NCBI GenBank assembly: GCA_023213315.1
Contig: JAKCPI010015600.1
Span: forward strand, 24,608 to 88,607
DNA length: 64,000 bases
Origin: Euborellia annulipes
Lineage: Eukaryota > Arthropoda > Insecta > Dermaptera > Anisolabididae
Direction: 5' to 3'
The first letter of the stretch is position 1. Each line of letters opens with the position of its first letter. A program made the translations under genes and the position numbers. Shown piece by piece: positions 1-11,130 of the stretch. The notes under the pieces are model-generated. The model had not been told where the DNA came from, did no database searches, and was given only the letters and a program-made list of their open reading frames with translations.

Positions 1-506
1 ATTCAAAATTTATAAACCTGGGTTAATATTTAAATTTTGATACCATGGCAACCATCTTTCCTATCAAATACAAGAGTAAAGTGTGCTTCAAAAGAATTCA
101 AAGTCAAAATGAGAATATACATTTTAAAGAGAATCTAAAAAAATAATTGAATTTTGAATTTTAATCAAAATTGTTGGAGAATTATTTGAGAAAATCGAAA
201 GAAAACTGAAAAAGTACATCAGTAAAGTACTAGTACTCTTTGGACAATTTTGTTCAAAAGCATCGTGTCACGTCTCAGGGGGTACCTAACTTAAGTATAA
301 AATTTCAACCTTTTAGCTCTTTTCGTTCTTCAGATATTTTGTTCAGACACACAGACTGACAGACCATGTCGCGGAAACCATTTTTTTCGAATCAGGGGAC
401 CTGAAAACGTGTATATCCATCAAATCTCGACATCAAATTTTTGACATGAATATAATACATTCTCTCTATATACTGTATATACATATATAGGTAAGAGAAA
501 GTAAAA
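1..506 (+). repeat. A-family repeat, 5' part outside window
   Basis: This is the internal and 3' part of the ~690-bp A-family. It runs from a decayed X-box (TACCATGGCAAC) through ACTAGTACTCTTTGG and an ACACAGAC stretch to the terminal hairpin and GGTAAGAGAAAGTAAAA at 490-506. The palindromic 5' end lies off the window. It is non-coding. Confidence 0.8.
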
Positions 507-735
507 ATGAAATACTCTTTGATCTTTGGATCAAAGATAGATGTCTCACTTCACGTTTGAAGGATGTGTTTACTTTCACTCCCGGATTTATCTTTTTCCA
601 TTATTAATTAACTTAATGAATCAAAATCAGATATATAAGACACTATATAACCTGCCGAACTTTATTTTGTCTAACTTTCTCTCCTATCGAAAATAATTTT
701 TTTCTTTTTTTTAATTAAATTTAAGATAAATTAAA

Positions 736-984
736 ATGGTCACCCATTCAAAAAGTGATGCCTGTATGGCGCACTGCGCCACGTGTTGCGCGTGTTTGGC
801 GAATGCGTCTAATCTAATCTGGACACGAATGCGACATGCCATGCCTCGCAGCATCCTCGGCCTTGACTCCAATGCTCTCTCTCTCTCTTACTCTTTCTAT
901 TCTTTCATTGCCAACAACATCGACGTCACCATCCTTGGTCCTTCCTCAATCACAATCCCACATATGTATTCAAATTTTACTATG
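736..984 (+). other. possible coding exon, unrecognised
   Basis: An open frame starts at ATG 736 in a patch visibly richer in G and C than its flanks. It reaches AAG followed by GTAATT near 984, which would serve as a splice donor. The predicted peptide begins MVTHSKSDACMAHC, is Cys- and Ser-rich, and matches no family I recognise. No promoter or partner exon was found, so chance is a real alternative. Confidence 0.15.
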
Positions 985-1317
985 AAGGTAATTTTTTCTT
1001 TTTATTACTTTCATGTTTACATAATATGATGATAGATTCGGCAAATTAAACTTGAGAAAAATAAAAGATAATAAATTGCAAATTAGATAATTAGTTAATA
1101 AAACGACAAGTGATTTTATTAATCTATTTTCTCCCTAAAAATTAATTTCATAGTCCTTAAAAAGACTAATCGTTAGCCAAGAGGGATCAGCGTGTAAATA
1201 AAAAGAAAAGAAGAAAAATGGCCTCAGCAGCCGAGTGGGAGAATTAAATAAAAAAGAACTTAATTTCACGACCGGAAAAACGATCATTTTATTTGGAAAT
1301 CCCTAATTCAAATAAAC

Positions 1318-1440
1318 AAAATCTGGCGTGACTGGCGCACAGCACACAACTTTCTCTTACCCTCCCGGAGGAAAGATAGGAGAAATGGTTGCCATGGTAA
1401 CAGAATTTAAATCTTGTGACCAGGTCACACCAGATTTTTT
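1318..1440 (+). repeat. rearranged A-family 5' palindrome containing an X-box
   Basis: The left arm (AAATCTGGCGTGAC then ACAACTTTCTCTTACC) and the outer right arm (GGTCACACCAGATTT) are present. The inner right arm is replaced by A-family sequence from further in, including GTTGCCATGGTAAC at 1388-1401. The hairpin has therefore been rearranged. Confidence 0.7.
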
Positions 1441-1790
1441 GCGTCGAGATATATTTAGTTTCCCATAGCACCTTAGTTTCAAACTTGCATTTTAAATGTT
1501 GACTGCTTGAAATAAACTATGGTTATTTTTCAAAATTTTAATCTCATATTTGGACATTTTATACACAATATATAATCGTAAATAAATACAAAATTTCATA
1601 AGAATTGGAAAAAAATTTTTTAAATGCGTAAAAAGTTCCAAAGGGGGACGGACTCCTTTTTGAATCGAAATGAACATGCAAACCCCATAGGGATTTAGAA
1701 TTGTCTCTATGGAAGGAATAGCCGGAAAGTGAATTTAAAACGAGTAGAAAGACAGAGAAGATGAATGCAAGTGAGATAGATATAGGCACT
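1441..1790 (+). repeat. P2 repeat, an alternative tail behind the A palindrome
   Basis: After the palindrome comes a tail different from the A-family body. It has a ...TTATACACAATA... stretch, AAAAGTTCCAAA, and CATGCAAACCCCATAGGGAT. Homologous tails occur at 32938-33069 plus 34151-34250 and at 38630-38960. No coding potential is seen. Confidence 0.6.
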
Positions 1791-1880
1791 GATGTCTGTC
1801 CATCTAGGATTAAAGACAGAAATAAAATAAAAAAACAAAATTATTTTCTATTTTTATTATATTCATCAAATGAATAAAAA

Positions 1881-2570
1881 AAATCTGGTGTGACTGGCGC
1901 ACAGCACACAACTTTCTCTTACCTTCGGTAATCGAAAGTTGTGTTCTGTGCTTGTCACACCAGATTTTTTGTGTCGACATATATTTAGTTCCCGACATGA
2001 CAGTACGGAACATATGAATTCAGATGTAAAAATTATAAGTATGGGAAAATATTTATATTTTGTTACCATGGCAACCATTTCTCCTATCTTCCCTATGAAA
2101 TACAAGAGTAAAGTGGTCTTCAGAAGATTTCAATCGCAAAATGAGAATATACATTTTAAAGAGCATCTAAAAAATGATTGATTTTTGAATTTTAAAAAAA
2201 ATCGTTGGAGCAAATTTTGAGAAAATCGAAAAAAACTGAAAAAGTACATCAGTAAAGTGCTAGTACTCTTTGGCCGATTTTGATTAAAAGCTTATTTTTC
2301 CGGTCCAGGAGGGTGTTTAACTTAAATATAAAATTTCAGCCTCATAGCTCAATTCCTTCATGCTTAAAATTGAACACAGACACACCCACCCACACACCCA
2401 CACACACACACACACACAGACAGACCATGTCGCGAAAACCACTTTTTTGGATTCAGGGGACCTCAAAACGTGAATATCCATCAAAATCTCGACATCGAAT
2501 TTTTGACATGAATCCAATACTTTCTCTCTATATATATATTACATATATACATAGGTAAGAGAAAGTAAAA
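1881..2570 (+). repeat. A-family repeat, full-length copy
   Basis: This is a reference copy of 690 bp. In order it holds: the palindrome 1881-1970; X-box GTTACCATGGCAAC 2062-2075; GAGAATATACATTTTAAAGAG; a CTAGTACTCTTTGG block; a CA microsatellite near 2380-2420; CAGACAGACCATGTCGCG; CGACATCGAATTTTTGACAT; and a terminal hairpin with ACTTTCTC in one arm and GAGAAAGT in the other. ACTTTCTCTTACC inside the 5' palindrome is the exact reverse complement of terminal GGTAAGAGAAAGT, giving 13-bp subterminal inverted repeats. It is non-autonomous and encodes no protein. Confidence 0.85.
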
Positions 2571-2574
2571 GTGA

Positions 2575-2711
2575 ATTATATCATCAAAGTGTACTTCATC
2601 CAATTTTCACAAAATATTACTGATATATGGCATCTAAAAAATAGTTGATTTATGAATTTAAAAAAAAAATCGTTGGAGCCAATTTTCAGAAAATCGAAAA
2701 AAAAACTAAAA
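2575..2711 (+). repeat. A-family internal fragment between two full copies
   Basis: Diverged mid-element sequence (GCATCTAAAAAATAGTTGAT, AATCGTTGGAGC) sits directly between two complete copies. Confidence 0.6.
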
Positions 2712-3399
2712 AAATCTGGTGTGACTGTCGCACAGACACAACTTTCTCTTACCTTCGGTAATCGAAAGTTGTGTACTGTGCTTGTCACACCAGATTTTTT
2801 GTGTCGACATGTATTTAGTTCCCGGCAGTAGGGAATATTTGAATTCAGATGTAAAATTTATAAGTATGGGAAAATATTTATATTTTGTTACCATGGCAAC
2901 CATTTCTCCTATCTTTTCTATGGAGTGCAAGAGTAAAGTGGTCTTCAAACAATTTTGAGGGCAAAACGAGAATATACATTTGAAAGAGCATCTAAAAAAT
3001 AATTGATTTTTGAATTTTAATCAAAATCGTTAGAGCGAATTTTGAGAAAATCGAAAAAAACTGAAAAAGTACATCAGTAAAGTACTAGTACTCTTTGGCC
3101 GATTTTGATTAAAAGCTTATTTTTCCGGTCCCGGGGGGTGTTTAACTTATATATAAAATTTCAGCCTCATAGCTCAATTCCTTCATGCTTAAAAGTGAAC
3201 ACAGACACACACACCCACCCACACACCCACCCACCCACCCACCCACAGACAGACCATGTCGCGAAAACCACTTTTTTGGATTCAGGGGACCTCAAAACGT
3301 GAAGATCCATCAAAATCTCGACATCGAATTTTTGACATGAAACCAATACTTTCTCTCTATATATATATTACATATATACATAGGTAAGAGAAAGTAAAA
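2712..3399 (+). repeat. A-family repeat, second full-length copy
   Basis: The palindrome is at 2712-2800, the X-box GTTACCATGGCAAC at 2887-2900, a CACCCACC-rich microsatellite near 3200-3245, and the terminal GGTAAGAGAAAGTAAAA ends at 3399. It is very similar to the copy ending at 2570 and in the same orientation. Confidence 0.85.
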
Positions 3400-3645
3400 G
3401 TACATCAGTAAAGTACTAACGACTTACTACTTTTGGCCGATTTTGTTTAAAAGCTTATTTTCACGTGTTTGGGGGTACCTAACTTAAATATAAAATTTCA
3501 ACCTCCTAGCTCATTTCCTCCATGGTTAAAAATTCCCCACAGACCAATTTGCGGGACCCACTTTTTTTGGACTCAGGGGACCTCAAAACATGTATATTCA
3601 TCAAAATTTCGACATCTGGAGCGGCCAGTCACATCTGATTTTTTA
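3400..3645 (+). repeat. A-family partial copy abutting the previous one
   Basis: It begins abruptly at TACATCAGTAAAGTACTA directly behind the preceding 3' terminus and stops after AAAATTTCGACATC near 3617. A stub of palindrome (GCCAGTCACATCTGATTTT) follows. The abutment makes a head-to-tail series. Confidence 0.7.
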
Positions 3646-3649
3646 TTTA

Positions 3650-4757
3650 TTTTATTATCAAATTTTTTCGCAATAGCCATTAAGAAGTTTTTCGTTTATG
3701 CAACTATGAAACCAAATAGCATTTCATCAATACGAACGTCGATTTTTTAAGAAATATATAAATTAGCTTAAATTTCAGAATTAAACCGGAGTAAAATAAA
3801 AATTTATAATATAAATATCAAAACGAAAAGTTAAAAATAATTAAATATAGCCTATTGATACTGGTGTATTATTAGATTAAGGTCATCGATCTCCTTCAAG
3901 GCCGGCGTTTATAACAAACAACACGTCAAAATGGCACAGGAATTGCCTCCACCTTTTTATCGACCCAGGACACTCACTAATCGAAATCTAACTAACCTCA
4001 AAATAAATAAATAAAAGAAATTTAAACGAGATTATCTTAAAGATCACTAGGTTAAATATATTCATTTATTTTTTATTTAATTATCCTTGTGACAATGGTG
4101 CATGTTAATTGATTCTAAAGGCTATTAGCACCAAGATCAAGTTCAAGGGCAGAAAAATCGCTTTTGCTTTCAAAAGAAACAACTCTGCTATGCAAAATGC
4201 ACACAAACTTGTTCTTCTGGTTACGCTCTTAATCATTGCATATATACGTATAAAGAGATGGATACTAAATCATACTTGTAAGTCGGATTTTTTCTGACTA
4301 CCGAGTGATTTATTTTATATAAATAATATCATGTGTAGCTAGAAATCTATCTAACTATAGGCTAGATTCAATCGCGATACATCAAATAACCAAAGTGTGT
4401 TTCATCACTTTTAAAGCAAGTTTCAAAACTCCAGGTCAAGTAGTGAATTTAACAAGATCAAGCTAACAACGGCATAGTAAATAGCATTTTATTATCCGTT
4501 TTTTTTTTTTTTTTTTTTTTCCATAAGTAAATTAATCAATGCTTTAGGATTACTATCAACTTTTGCAGTAAATACGTCAATCGGAAGTAATAGTTTATCT
4601 AATAAGTTTTTTCAAAAATTTTAAAATTTCATTTTATTTATTTATTTTATTTTTTGTCATTAATTACTCTATTTTAAAACGTTTTTATTCTTTGTCGTAT
4701 TTTTGAAAACTGAAGAGTTTTTGAGATAATTAACGAAATATATTTTTCTTCGTTGTT
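3650..4757. other. no recognised feature
   Basis: AT-rich sequence with short chance frames only, one of them a 62-codon frame at 4109-4297. A T homopolymer lies at about 4499-4520. Confidence 0.5.
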
Positions 4758-4769
4758 AATCTGAAAAAC

Positions 4770-5021
4770 AGCCCTCGGGGCATGGCGTAGAGGTTAGCGT
4801 GCTAACCTCTATACCAAACGTCGCGGGTTCGGACCCCAGGCAGTCCGATGATTTTATTTAAGCCAATTGGATACCAAATGGCTTAAATAAGAATGCCTGG
4901 ACCCTAATATAGATAAATTCATAAATAACGGTTATCGTAATTGTCTTATATGGCCTGAGTTGCCGAAAAGACTGCGTGAATGAGAAAAAGTGTGAATGTT
5001 TTTTTATTAAAAAAAAAAAAA
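4770..5021 (+). repeat. SINE-I (tRNA-derived) with 12-bp target duplication
   Basis: The head resembles a tRNA: A box in TGGCGTAGAGGTTAGCGTGC and B box GGTTCGGACCC. The body contains a TTTAAGCCA-type hairpin around GGATACC. The tail reads GTTGCCGAAAAGACTG then a GTGAATG-type microsatellite and poly(A). AATCTGAAAAAC flanks it at 4758-4769 and 5022-5033, the mark of LINE-driven retrotransposition. Confidence 0.85.
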
Positions 5022-5033
5022 AATCTGAAAAAC

Positions 5034-6160
5034 TATTGTTTTCGAAAAAAAAAAAAAAAAAAAAAATGAAAGAATAAAAATTTTTTGAAATAGTGTAATT
5101 TATGGCAAAGAAAAATTACAAATTTCAGAATTTTTTTAAAAACTTATTAGGTAAACTACTACTTCCGGTTGACGTATTTACTCCAAAAGTTGATATAAAC
5201 CTATAATTTTTGTGTAAGAAGTAGGTCTATATACACCAAATTTCATCGATCTAGCTGCTTGTTTTTATAAGTAATCGTGAACACACTCACACACACAGCA
5301 TAATTCCAAAAATAGACTGAGGAAAGCCTAAAAAGTCGAGAATCTCGAGTAAAAAAATACAATGTCACTTGTATTAGTGAAGTTGGGAAGTATAGTCAAA
5401 ACAAAAAGTCATTTCAAAATTAATGGAACTTTTATATTCCTAAATGTAACTACGATCCCGACCATAAGATCGGGGCTAACAAACTATGGGATAGGCTCTT
5501 ATTTAACCCTTTGTTAAATTTATCAAGATCTGGAAAGACTGGAAAATCATTATAAAGTTGATTAACCTTGAGTGATAATGCGACCTCTACTCTTAAATAT
5601 ATAGGTAAGAGAAAGTAAAAATAAGGTGATTTGTAACACTGAAGGTTTCACATTCAGAGCCGAAAAATATTTTAGCCCTCTTATGAGGCAGCTATACTTT
5701 AGTAGCTAAACCTGTATGAACATGTCGCGTATATAGATCTAGGTCTATATAAGATTCAAAATATTAATGTCTTTCTAGTTCAAGTGAAATATTCATTAAT
5801 ATTCTTTAGTTTTATGTAAAATCATTTTGTATTTTATCATCTTTAGTGAGAGAGGCTAATAACATCCCGTAATATTAGTACAAAGCGATGTAATAGGACA
5901 CTATGAAAATGGAACCCTAAGAAAGATAGGAAAGATTTTTAATCTAAGAAAATTTGCAGAGAAATTGCCAATTAATCTAAAGAGCAACAAAAACATGAAA
6001 GATTAAACAATGGATACGAAAGTTGCATATATGATATAAGGTTAGACACACATATTTAGAAATTATTAAATTTTTATATTAATTATAAATATTTATCGAC
6101 TAAAGATCATAATAAATCAATAAGTAGTAATTTTGAATTGAAATACCCAGGTAAAAGCGT
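5034..6160. other. no gene; one A-family 3' end scrap
   Basis: TATATAGGTAAGAGAAAGTA near 5600-5622 is an isolated A-family 3' terminus. Nothing else was recognised. Confidence 0.5.
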
Positions 6161-6199
6161 TGAGAGAAGCGGAGAGTGAGAGCGGAGCGGCCAGCAGCC

Positions 6200-6322
6200 A
6201 TGGTGGATGCTAATCAACTGAGGACGCGTCGGTATTTTTACGAAGAGCAACATAGATTTACACTGATTAAAGGACACCTCACTACTGGAGCTAGCCACCT
6301 ATCGCATCTCCCTTTAGAATAG
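6200..6322 (+). CDS. possible 40-residue small ORF, unrecognised
   Basis: ATG 6200 lies in a good animal start context (CAGCCATGG) inside a GC-rich patch (about 6155-6345). It runs 40 codons to TAG 6320-6322. The peptide starts MVDANQLRTRRYFYEEQ and is rather basic and charged. A CCAAT-like GATTGGCTAA lies downstream near 6348. It could be a short exon, an upstream ORF or chance. No family is recognised. Confidence 0.2.
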   Translation: MVDANQLRTRRYFYEEQHRFTLIKGHLTTGASHLSHLPLE

Positions 6323-6484
6323 GCAAATTATGGCGCCAACCCCTCTGATTGGCTAATTAAAAAAGCGGGGAAATGGCCAACTTGGAGGGAGAGGAGAGGG
6401 AGGGAATGAATTGTAATTTTTGGAAAAAAGGGAAAGAGGGGAGGGCACCAATCTTATAATCTTAATAAAGCTCTGTTTATACGT

Positions 6485-6640
6485 ATAATTGAATTCTTCT
6501 AGAGACATTTTGTTCACGGAAACACAGAAGGACAATTTTTCTCTCTCTTGGGAAAATCTTGACTTCATATTTTTGACATGAATCCCTCTCTCTATATATT
6601 AATTAACATTTAACATAAATAGATAAAAGAAAAGTAAAAA
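6485..6640 (+). repeat. A-family 3' fragment
   Basis: Degenerate equivalents of the TCTTGACTTCATATTTTTGACAT block are followed by CTCTCTCTATATATT and a decayed terminus (GATAAAAGAAAAGTAAAA). Confidence 0.6.
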
Positions 6641-6741
6641 GTCGAGTGTTTAAGGCCACATGAGAGACTATTTGAGAATTCATTTTAACTTTTTGAATTT
6701 TTGATTAATAAACAAAAGTTTTTTTTAGTTTTTAATTAAGA

Positions 6742-7240
6742 AAAAAAAACACTTTTTCCCACTCACACTCAGACACGCATGCACATAGCCATTCCGGCAA
6801 CTTAGGCCAAGGGCGGACCCAGAGGTGTTTCTCGGGGGGGGGGGAGTAATCTGGTGTGACTGGTCGCACAGCACACAATTTTTTTCTTAATTTCGGTAAT
6901 TTAAAGGCGCATTCTGTACTTGTTTGCCAGAATATAAATACAAATCTAATTTTTAAGAATTAATATTTAAAATTTTACATTAAAAATAAATTTTTTTGCG
7001 AAAAAAAGTATTTTTTTTTTTTCAAATCTCAGGGGGTAATTATCCTTTACCCCCCCCCCCCTTGTATCCGCCCTTGACTTAGGCCATATAAGACTTTATA
7101 CGATAACCCTTAGATTAATAATATATATATTTGGGGTCCAGGCATTCTTATTTAAGCCATTTGGTATCCAACTGCCTGGGATCCGAACCCGCGCGACTTG
7201 GTATAGAAGGCAGGCCCGCTACCAACTACACCAAGCCCGT
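6742..7240 (-). repeat. SINE-I copy split by a hAT MITE
   Basis: The reverse-strand tail and middle lie at 6742-6807. The rest, including the tRNA-like head, is at 7085-7240 (on this strand ...GGATCCGAACCCGCGC... ACACCAAGCCCG). The SINE reads through correctly once the insert at 6808-7076 and one duplicated octamer are removed. Confidence 0.8.
6808..7076. mobile_element. hAT-type MITE, 269 bp, 8-bp target duplication
   Basis: The termini CAAGGGCGGA and TCCGCCCTTG are inverted repeats of hAT type. ACTTAGGC is duplicated exactly at 6800-6807 and 7077-7084. The interior has a long G run at the left and a C run at the right. It also carries a decayed copy of the A-family palindrome (AATCTGGTGTGACTGG near 6850). 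There is no transposase, so it is non-autonomous. Confidence 0.88.
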
Positions 7241-7809
7241 AAACAAAATTTAATCTATTAAAAATTGATCAATAAAGAACTCTCAATTTTTTTTTTAATA
7301 AATTAATTCTTTCAAGTGTCTCTTGAAATTTTTCCCAATTTCATTATTTAAATTAATATACATTTCTTTTTATTAATGAAATAATCGGAATAGATAAAAT
7401 GTATAATCTATCTTATCTAATCAACTTTAATGTTATTTTAGAAAAAAAAAAATTTGCAATCAATTGTATCATTTTGAATATATTTTTTTTTTTATTATAA
7501 ATATTAGATAACAAATAGATGATAAAATATTTGTTTAATTAAATGTAATTTTTTTTTTTTTTTTTTTTTCAAATTAATCATAAAAATAATAATGATAAAC
7601 ATTATTATTTTTATGATTAATAATAGCCTAATGTTTTTTTTATAAACGTAGTATGCAAAAATTATTTTTTCAAATTTGGAGTACGTCTAATCGGAATTTT
7701 ATCATTACTAGAATGAATTTCTATTGGAGTATATTAATTAAAGATGATTGATGGGATTTTAGTTGAATTGACGAATATATAATTTTTATTTTCTCTTACC
7801 TATATATCT

Positions 7810-8245
7810 CCTGCTGAGAATCATAGTAACGAAAGATCGAAATTTAACAATTCGAGAAAAGGCATTTGAAAGTTTTATAAACATAAACATTTAAATAGCC
7901 GGGCAACAAATGAATAGGGCAGAACCAATAGCAAAGAATGGAAATATATTTTCGCCACTTTGGCACTCAAAAGAGAAGACGTTTTAACAACGTTTCGTGG
8001 GCTTAACTCAAAAATTGAATCAAAAAGAGGCGGAAGTTGCGGGCAGCCAGGTAGTTAGTCTCCACGAAATGAAATTCTATTTAGGAAACAGTTTCGGTTT
8101 TAATGAAATAAAATATAACCATCATCAGTCCATTTATCGAAAGTGTGAACTCAAACGCCTCTTATTGTTTCAATACAATAGCCACTTTATTTCTTCAAAT
8201 CAAAAATTGAATTTTCGGAATTTCGCCATTATGATTCTCAGCAGG
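7810..8245. mobile_element. TIR element of unknown superfamily, 436 bp
   Basis: CCTGCTGAGAATCAT at the left and ATGATTCTCAGCAGG at the right form perfect 15-bp terminal inverted repeats. The element interrupts the terminal hairpin of an A copy. The host loop is variable AT sequence, so the target duplication cannot be read. No transposase is present. An 88-codon frame inside looks like chance. Confidence 0.7.
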
Positions 8246-8640
8246 CGATATGTTAATATATAGAGAGAAAGTATTGGTTTCATGTCAAAAATTTAAAGTC
8301 GAAATTTTGATGGTTATACAAGTTTTGAGGTCCCCTGAGTCCAGAAAAGTGGTTTTCGCAACATGATGATTCTAATCAACTGAGGACATGGCATGGTCTG
8401 TCAGTGAACAAAATATATCAAGAAGGAAAAGAGCTAGGAGGTGGAAATTTTATATTTAAGTTAGGTAGCCCCAAACACGTGAAAATAAGCTTTTAAACGA
8501 CGACGTGACACGAAGCTTTGGACCAAAATAGGCCAAAGAGTACTAGTACTTTACTGATGCAGTTTTTCAGTTTGTTTCCATTTTCTCCAAATTTCACTCC
8601 AACGATTTGGATTAAAATTCAAAAATCAATTATTTTTTAG

Positions 8641-9026
8641 ATTAATAAGTGGGTAAAAATGAGAGATGCAGCTAAGGTTATTTCTTTATTCGATTAATTC
8701 ACACAGCTGACGTTTCAGTTCCGTGTTTGAACCATCCTCAGAGGTGGCGAAAAGTCATTATGAAAGTGTCATTGTGGATTTTATTCATTTATGTACCTGG
8801 TCATCTCATACTGTGTATATATTTATTATATAAGAATTTTTCAAAAATGTATAAAATCCACTATGACACTTTCTTTCATAATGACTTTTCGCCAGCTCTG
8901 AGGATGGTTCAAACACGGAACCGAAACGTCAGCTTTGTGAATTAATCTAATAAAGAAATAACCTTAGATGCATCTCTCATTTTTACCCTCTTATTAATGT
9001 AACATCTCAGCTATAAATTGTTTATG
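8641..9026 (+). mobile_element. fold-back element with hammerhead-like motif
   Basis: Arms of about 150 bp start near ATTAATAAGTGGGTAAAAAT (8641) and end near CTCTTATTAAT (8998), with a TA-rich centre. TATTTTTTAG is repeated at 8631-8640 and 9027-9036, a 10-bp target duplication inside A-family sequence. Each arm carries the CTGAGGA...GAAACGTC motif. Confidence 0.8.
8898..8930 (+). ncRNA. hammerhead-ribozyme-like motif
   Basis: It reads CTGAGGA, T, GGTT, a 9-nt loop, AACC, GAAACGTC. The CUGANGA and GAAA core elements flank a perfect 4-bp stem II. An unpaired T between core and stem departs from the canonical ribozyme. Similar motifs elsewhere in the window covary in the stem. Confidence 0.45.
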
Positions 9027-9155
9027 TATTTTTTAGATGCTCTTTAAGGAATATTCTCATTTTGCCCTGAAAACTGTGTGAAGAACACTTTACTCTTGTA
9101 CTTCGGCAAAAATAAAAGAAAGTTGTGTGCTGTGCGACCAGTCACACCAGATTTT

Positions 9156-10020
9156 GTATTCTACGATTTACGATAGAGAAAAAGAAAAAAGTATATTTAG
9201 CAATAAAATCAGGATAAAAGAAAAATGGAAAGTGAAAAAATCATAAAAACTGACTGGCCAGTCTTAATGATATTTAAATAAAGAGTTACCAACAGAAAAA
9301 AGAGCTTAATCAACGCGAAAATATTTTTTAACAAATACCTTCTTCATATAATCATTAAGTAAATAATTAAAACCTTTTTTTATGTAAATGAAAGAATGAG
9401 TCTTTTTGTTTGTTTTCACTAAGGTGCTCACATTCTGTGATACTGGACCACGAGTTACCCAAGTCACAGATTGGCAAAACTTTTATGCTAATCCCCATCC
9501 CCTCCAAGAGTCACGTTTGATTTTTATCACGGTCGTGATTTAACTTAATTATCTCAATATAGGATAATGGCTAGGAATATGTTTGTCTCTGTCTGTTTAT
9601 AGTTCCCGAAGAGCTAAAGATGTGAAATTTTGCAAATGCACTTAATTGTTACGTCTTTTTTTAGACATAAAAAATATTTTATTTATTTTTTTTATTTTAC
9701 TTTGTCTTGGAACAGAGATAAAAGTCTCACTTCCCGAGTGATTAAATTTATGGGCTTAATCAAAAATGAAATGAATATAAATCTACTCAAATGTCAAAAA
9801 TACTATAAAATTGTATACTTTTTTCCAACCTATCAAGTATTCATTTGACTGAGGAATTTCTATCAAATTATTCCGTCAAACAGGAAAATAATCTCCCCCC
9901 ACTTAAGGTCACTTTAACAATCCTGCTTTAAGAGGTAGGAGATCGGTTTAAGTTCTAACTAATTATTTATGACTGAGTAATCGTGAAATAAATAAAAAAT
10001 TTTAATAGAATTTCTAAACA
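9156..10020. other. no gene recognised
   Basis: AT-rich. The only recurrent item is GACCACGAGTTACCCAAG at 9446-9463, which recurs at 17533, 53330 and 53728 in variant forms. Confidence 0.5.
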
Positions 10021-10407
10021 AAAAATCTGGTGTGACTGACAGGTCACAACTTTCTCTTACCTTTGGCAATTGCAAGTTGTGTAATTGTCGCACCAGATTT
10101 TATGTAACGACATATAAGTTATTTAATTTCCAAGAGTACTTTAGAATTCAATATTAATCAATTTTGAGAGTAAGATTTATGGATCTTATTCAAAATTGTT
10201 AGAGGGGATTTTGAATAAAAAAAAAAAATCAGCCGATTTAAAAAGCTTCGTGTTACGTTCAAATTTAAATCTCCTAGCTCTTTTCGTTCTTCAGATAATT
10301 TGTTCAAAACGAGTACTTCAATCAAAATTTCGACAAATTCGAATTTTTGACATGAATGCAATACTTTCTCTCTATATATTAACATAAATAGGTAAGAGAA
10401 AGTAAAA
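10021..10407 (+). repeat. A-family internal-deletion derivative, 387 bp
   Basis: Both ends are kept, the palindrome at 10022-10102 and GGTAAGAGAAAGTAAAA at 10391-10407. Much of the middle, including the X-box and microsatellite, is missing or decayed. Confidence 0.75.
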
Positions 10408-11130
10408 ATTCTTTCGATCTTGATCATTTGAACGTTGAAATAAAACTATAACAGTTATATTTATTTTTCCAAGGGACGGGTTAAATAAAATTTAAATAAA
10501 TGACAAGGCAGGTGTTTTTAAAATGCATGATTGAACCGATTCGCCAAGTTAAGTAAAATTGGTTACAGTATACCCTTGGATGGTAAAATTAGGTATGGAT
10601 TTAAGCCAGTTCAAGGTTTCAATATGGAAGAAAGGACATCTTGACATCCAAGTCAAAGTAGAGAGAATACAAATGCGAGTGAGAAAGGTTTGAATAATAA
10701 AAGAAAATGGAGGAGAAGAAGCAGAACTACTAGATAAAATAAATATTAGCTATAGAAGGGACAAAAAAAATATATATATTTTCAAACAAGGAATATTTTT
10801 TCCATTAATCGATTCCGGTTTAAAATTTTAATAGATGGCCAACCGAGTTGATGTGACTTTCTAAAATGATTATGAATAATTTATCAAATGATTGTATAAT
10901 AAAATATAATTTAGATTTCTCTGAGTTTTTTTTTAAAGAAATAGTATTTGGATCCTTAAGAAATGATGAGATAACCATACATATTTAAAACAATTAGTAT
11001 AAGTAACTTGACAAATAAAGGACCAATTAACAGACGTTCTTTCTAATTCATCCTAAATTTCAAAACGTTCGTTCCTAAGAGATGGTAATTGAATATTGAA
11101 TAGAAATAGTTTATTTGATAGAATAACTTT
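10408..11130. other. no recognised feature
   Basis: AT-rich sequence without significant frames or recognised repeats. Confidence 0.5.

Larger units (their letters stand above)
7787..9155 (-). repeat. A-family copy split by two insertions
   Basis: In reverse orientation the 3' terminal hairpin (TTTTCTCTTACC) is at 7787 and the palindrome end (CAGTCACACCAGATTTT) at 9137-9154. The hairpin loop is split by an element at 7810-8245 and the middle by a fold-back at 8641-9026. The remaining blocks join in normal order. Confidence 0.8.

Noticed and set aside
1881..3399. CRISPR-like repeats
   Set aside because: Repeats are ~690-bp dispersed or tandem elements with internal palindromes, not short direct repeats with unique spacers.
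2280..3750. Several frames of 60-95 codons inside A-family copies
   Set aside because: They cross microsatellite and hairpin sequence, similar frames recur with every copy, and they are not kept open between copies.
4770..4860. tRNA genes at SINE heads (also 7160, 29550, 43440, 55685)
   Set aside because: A and B boxes are present, but each sits in a repeated SINE body with poly(A) and target duplications, so they are tRNA-derived SINEs.
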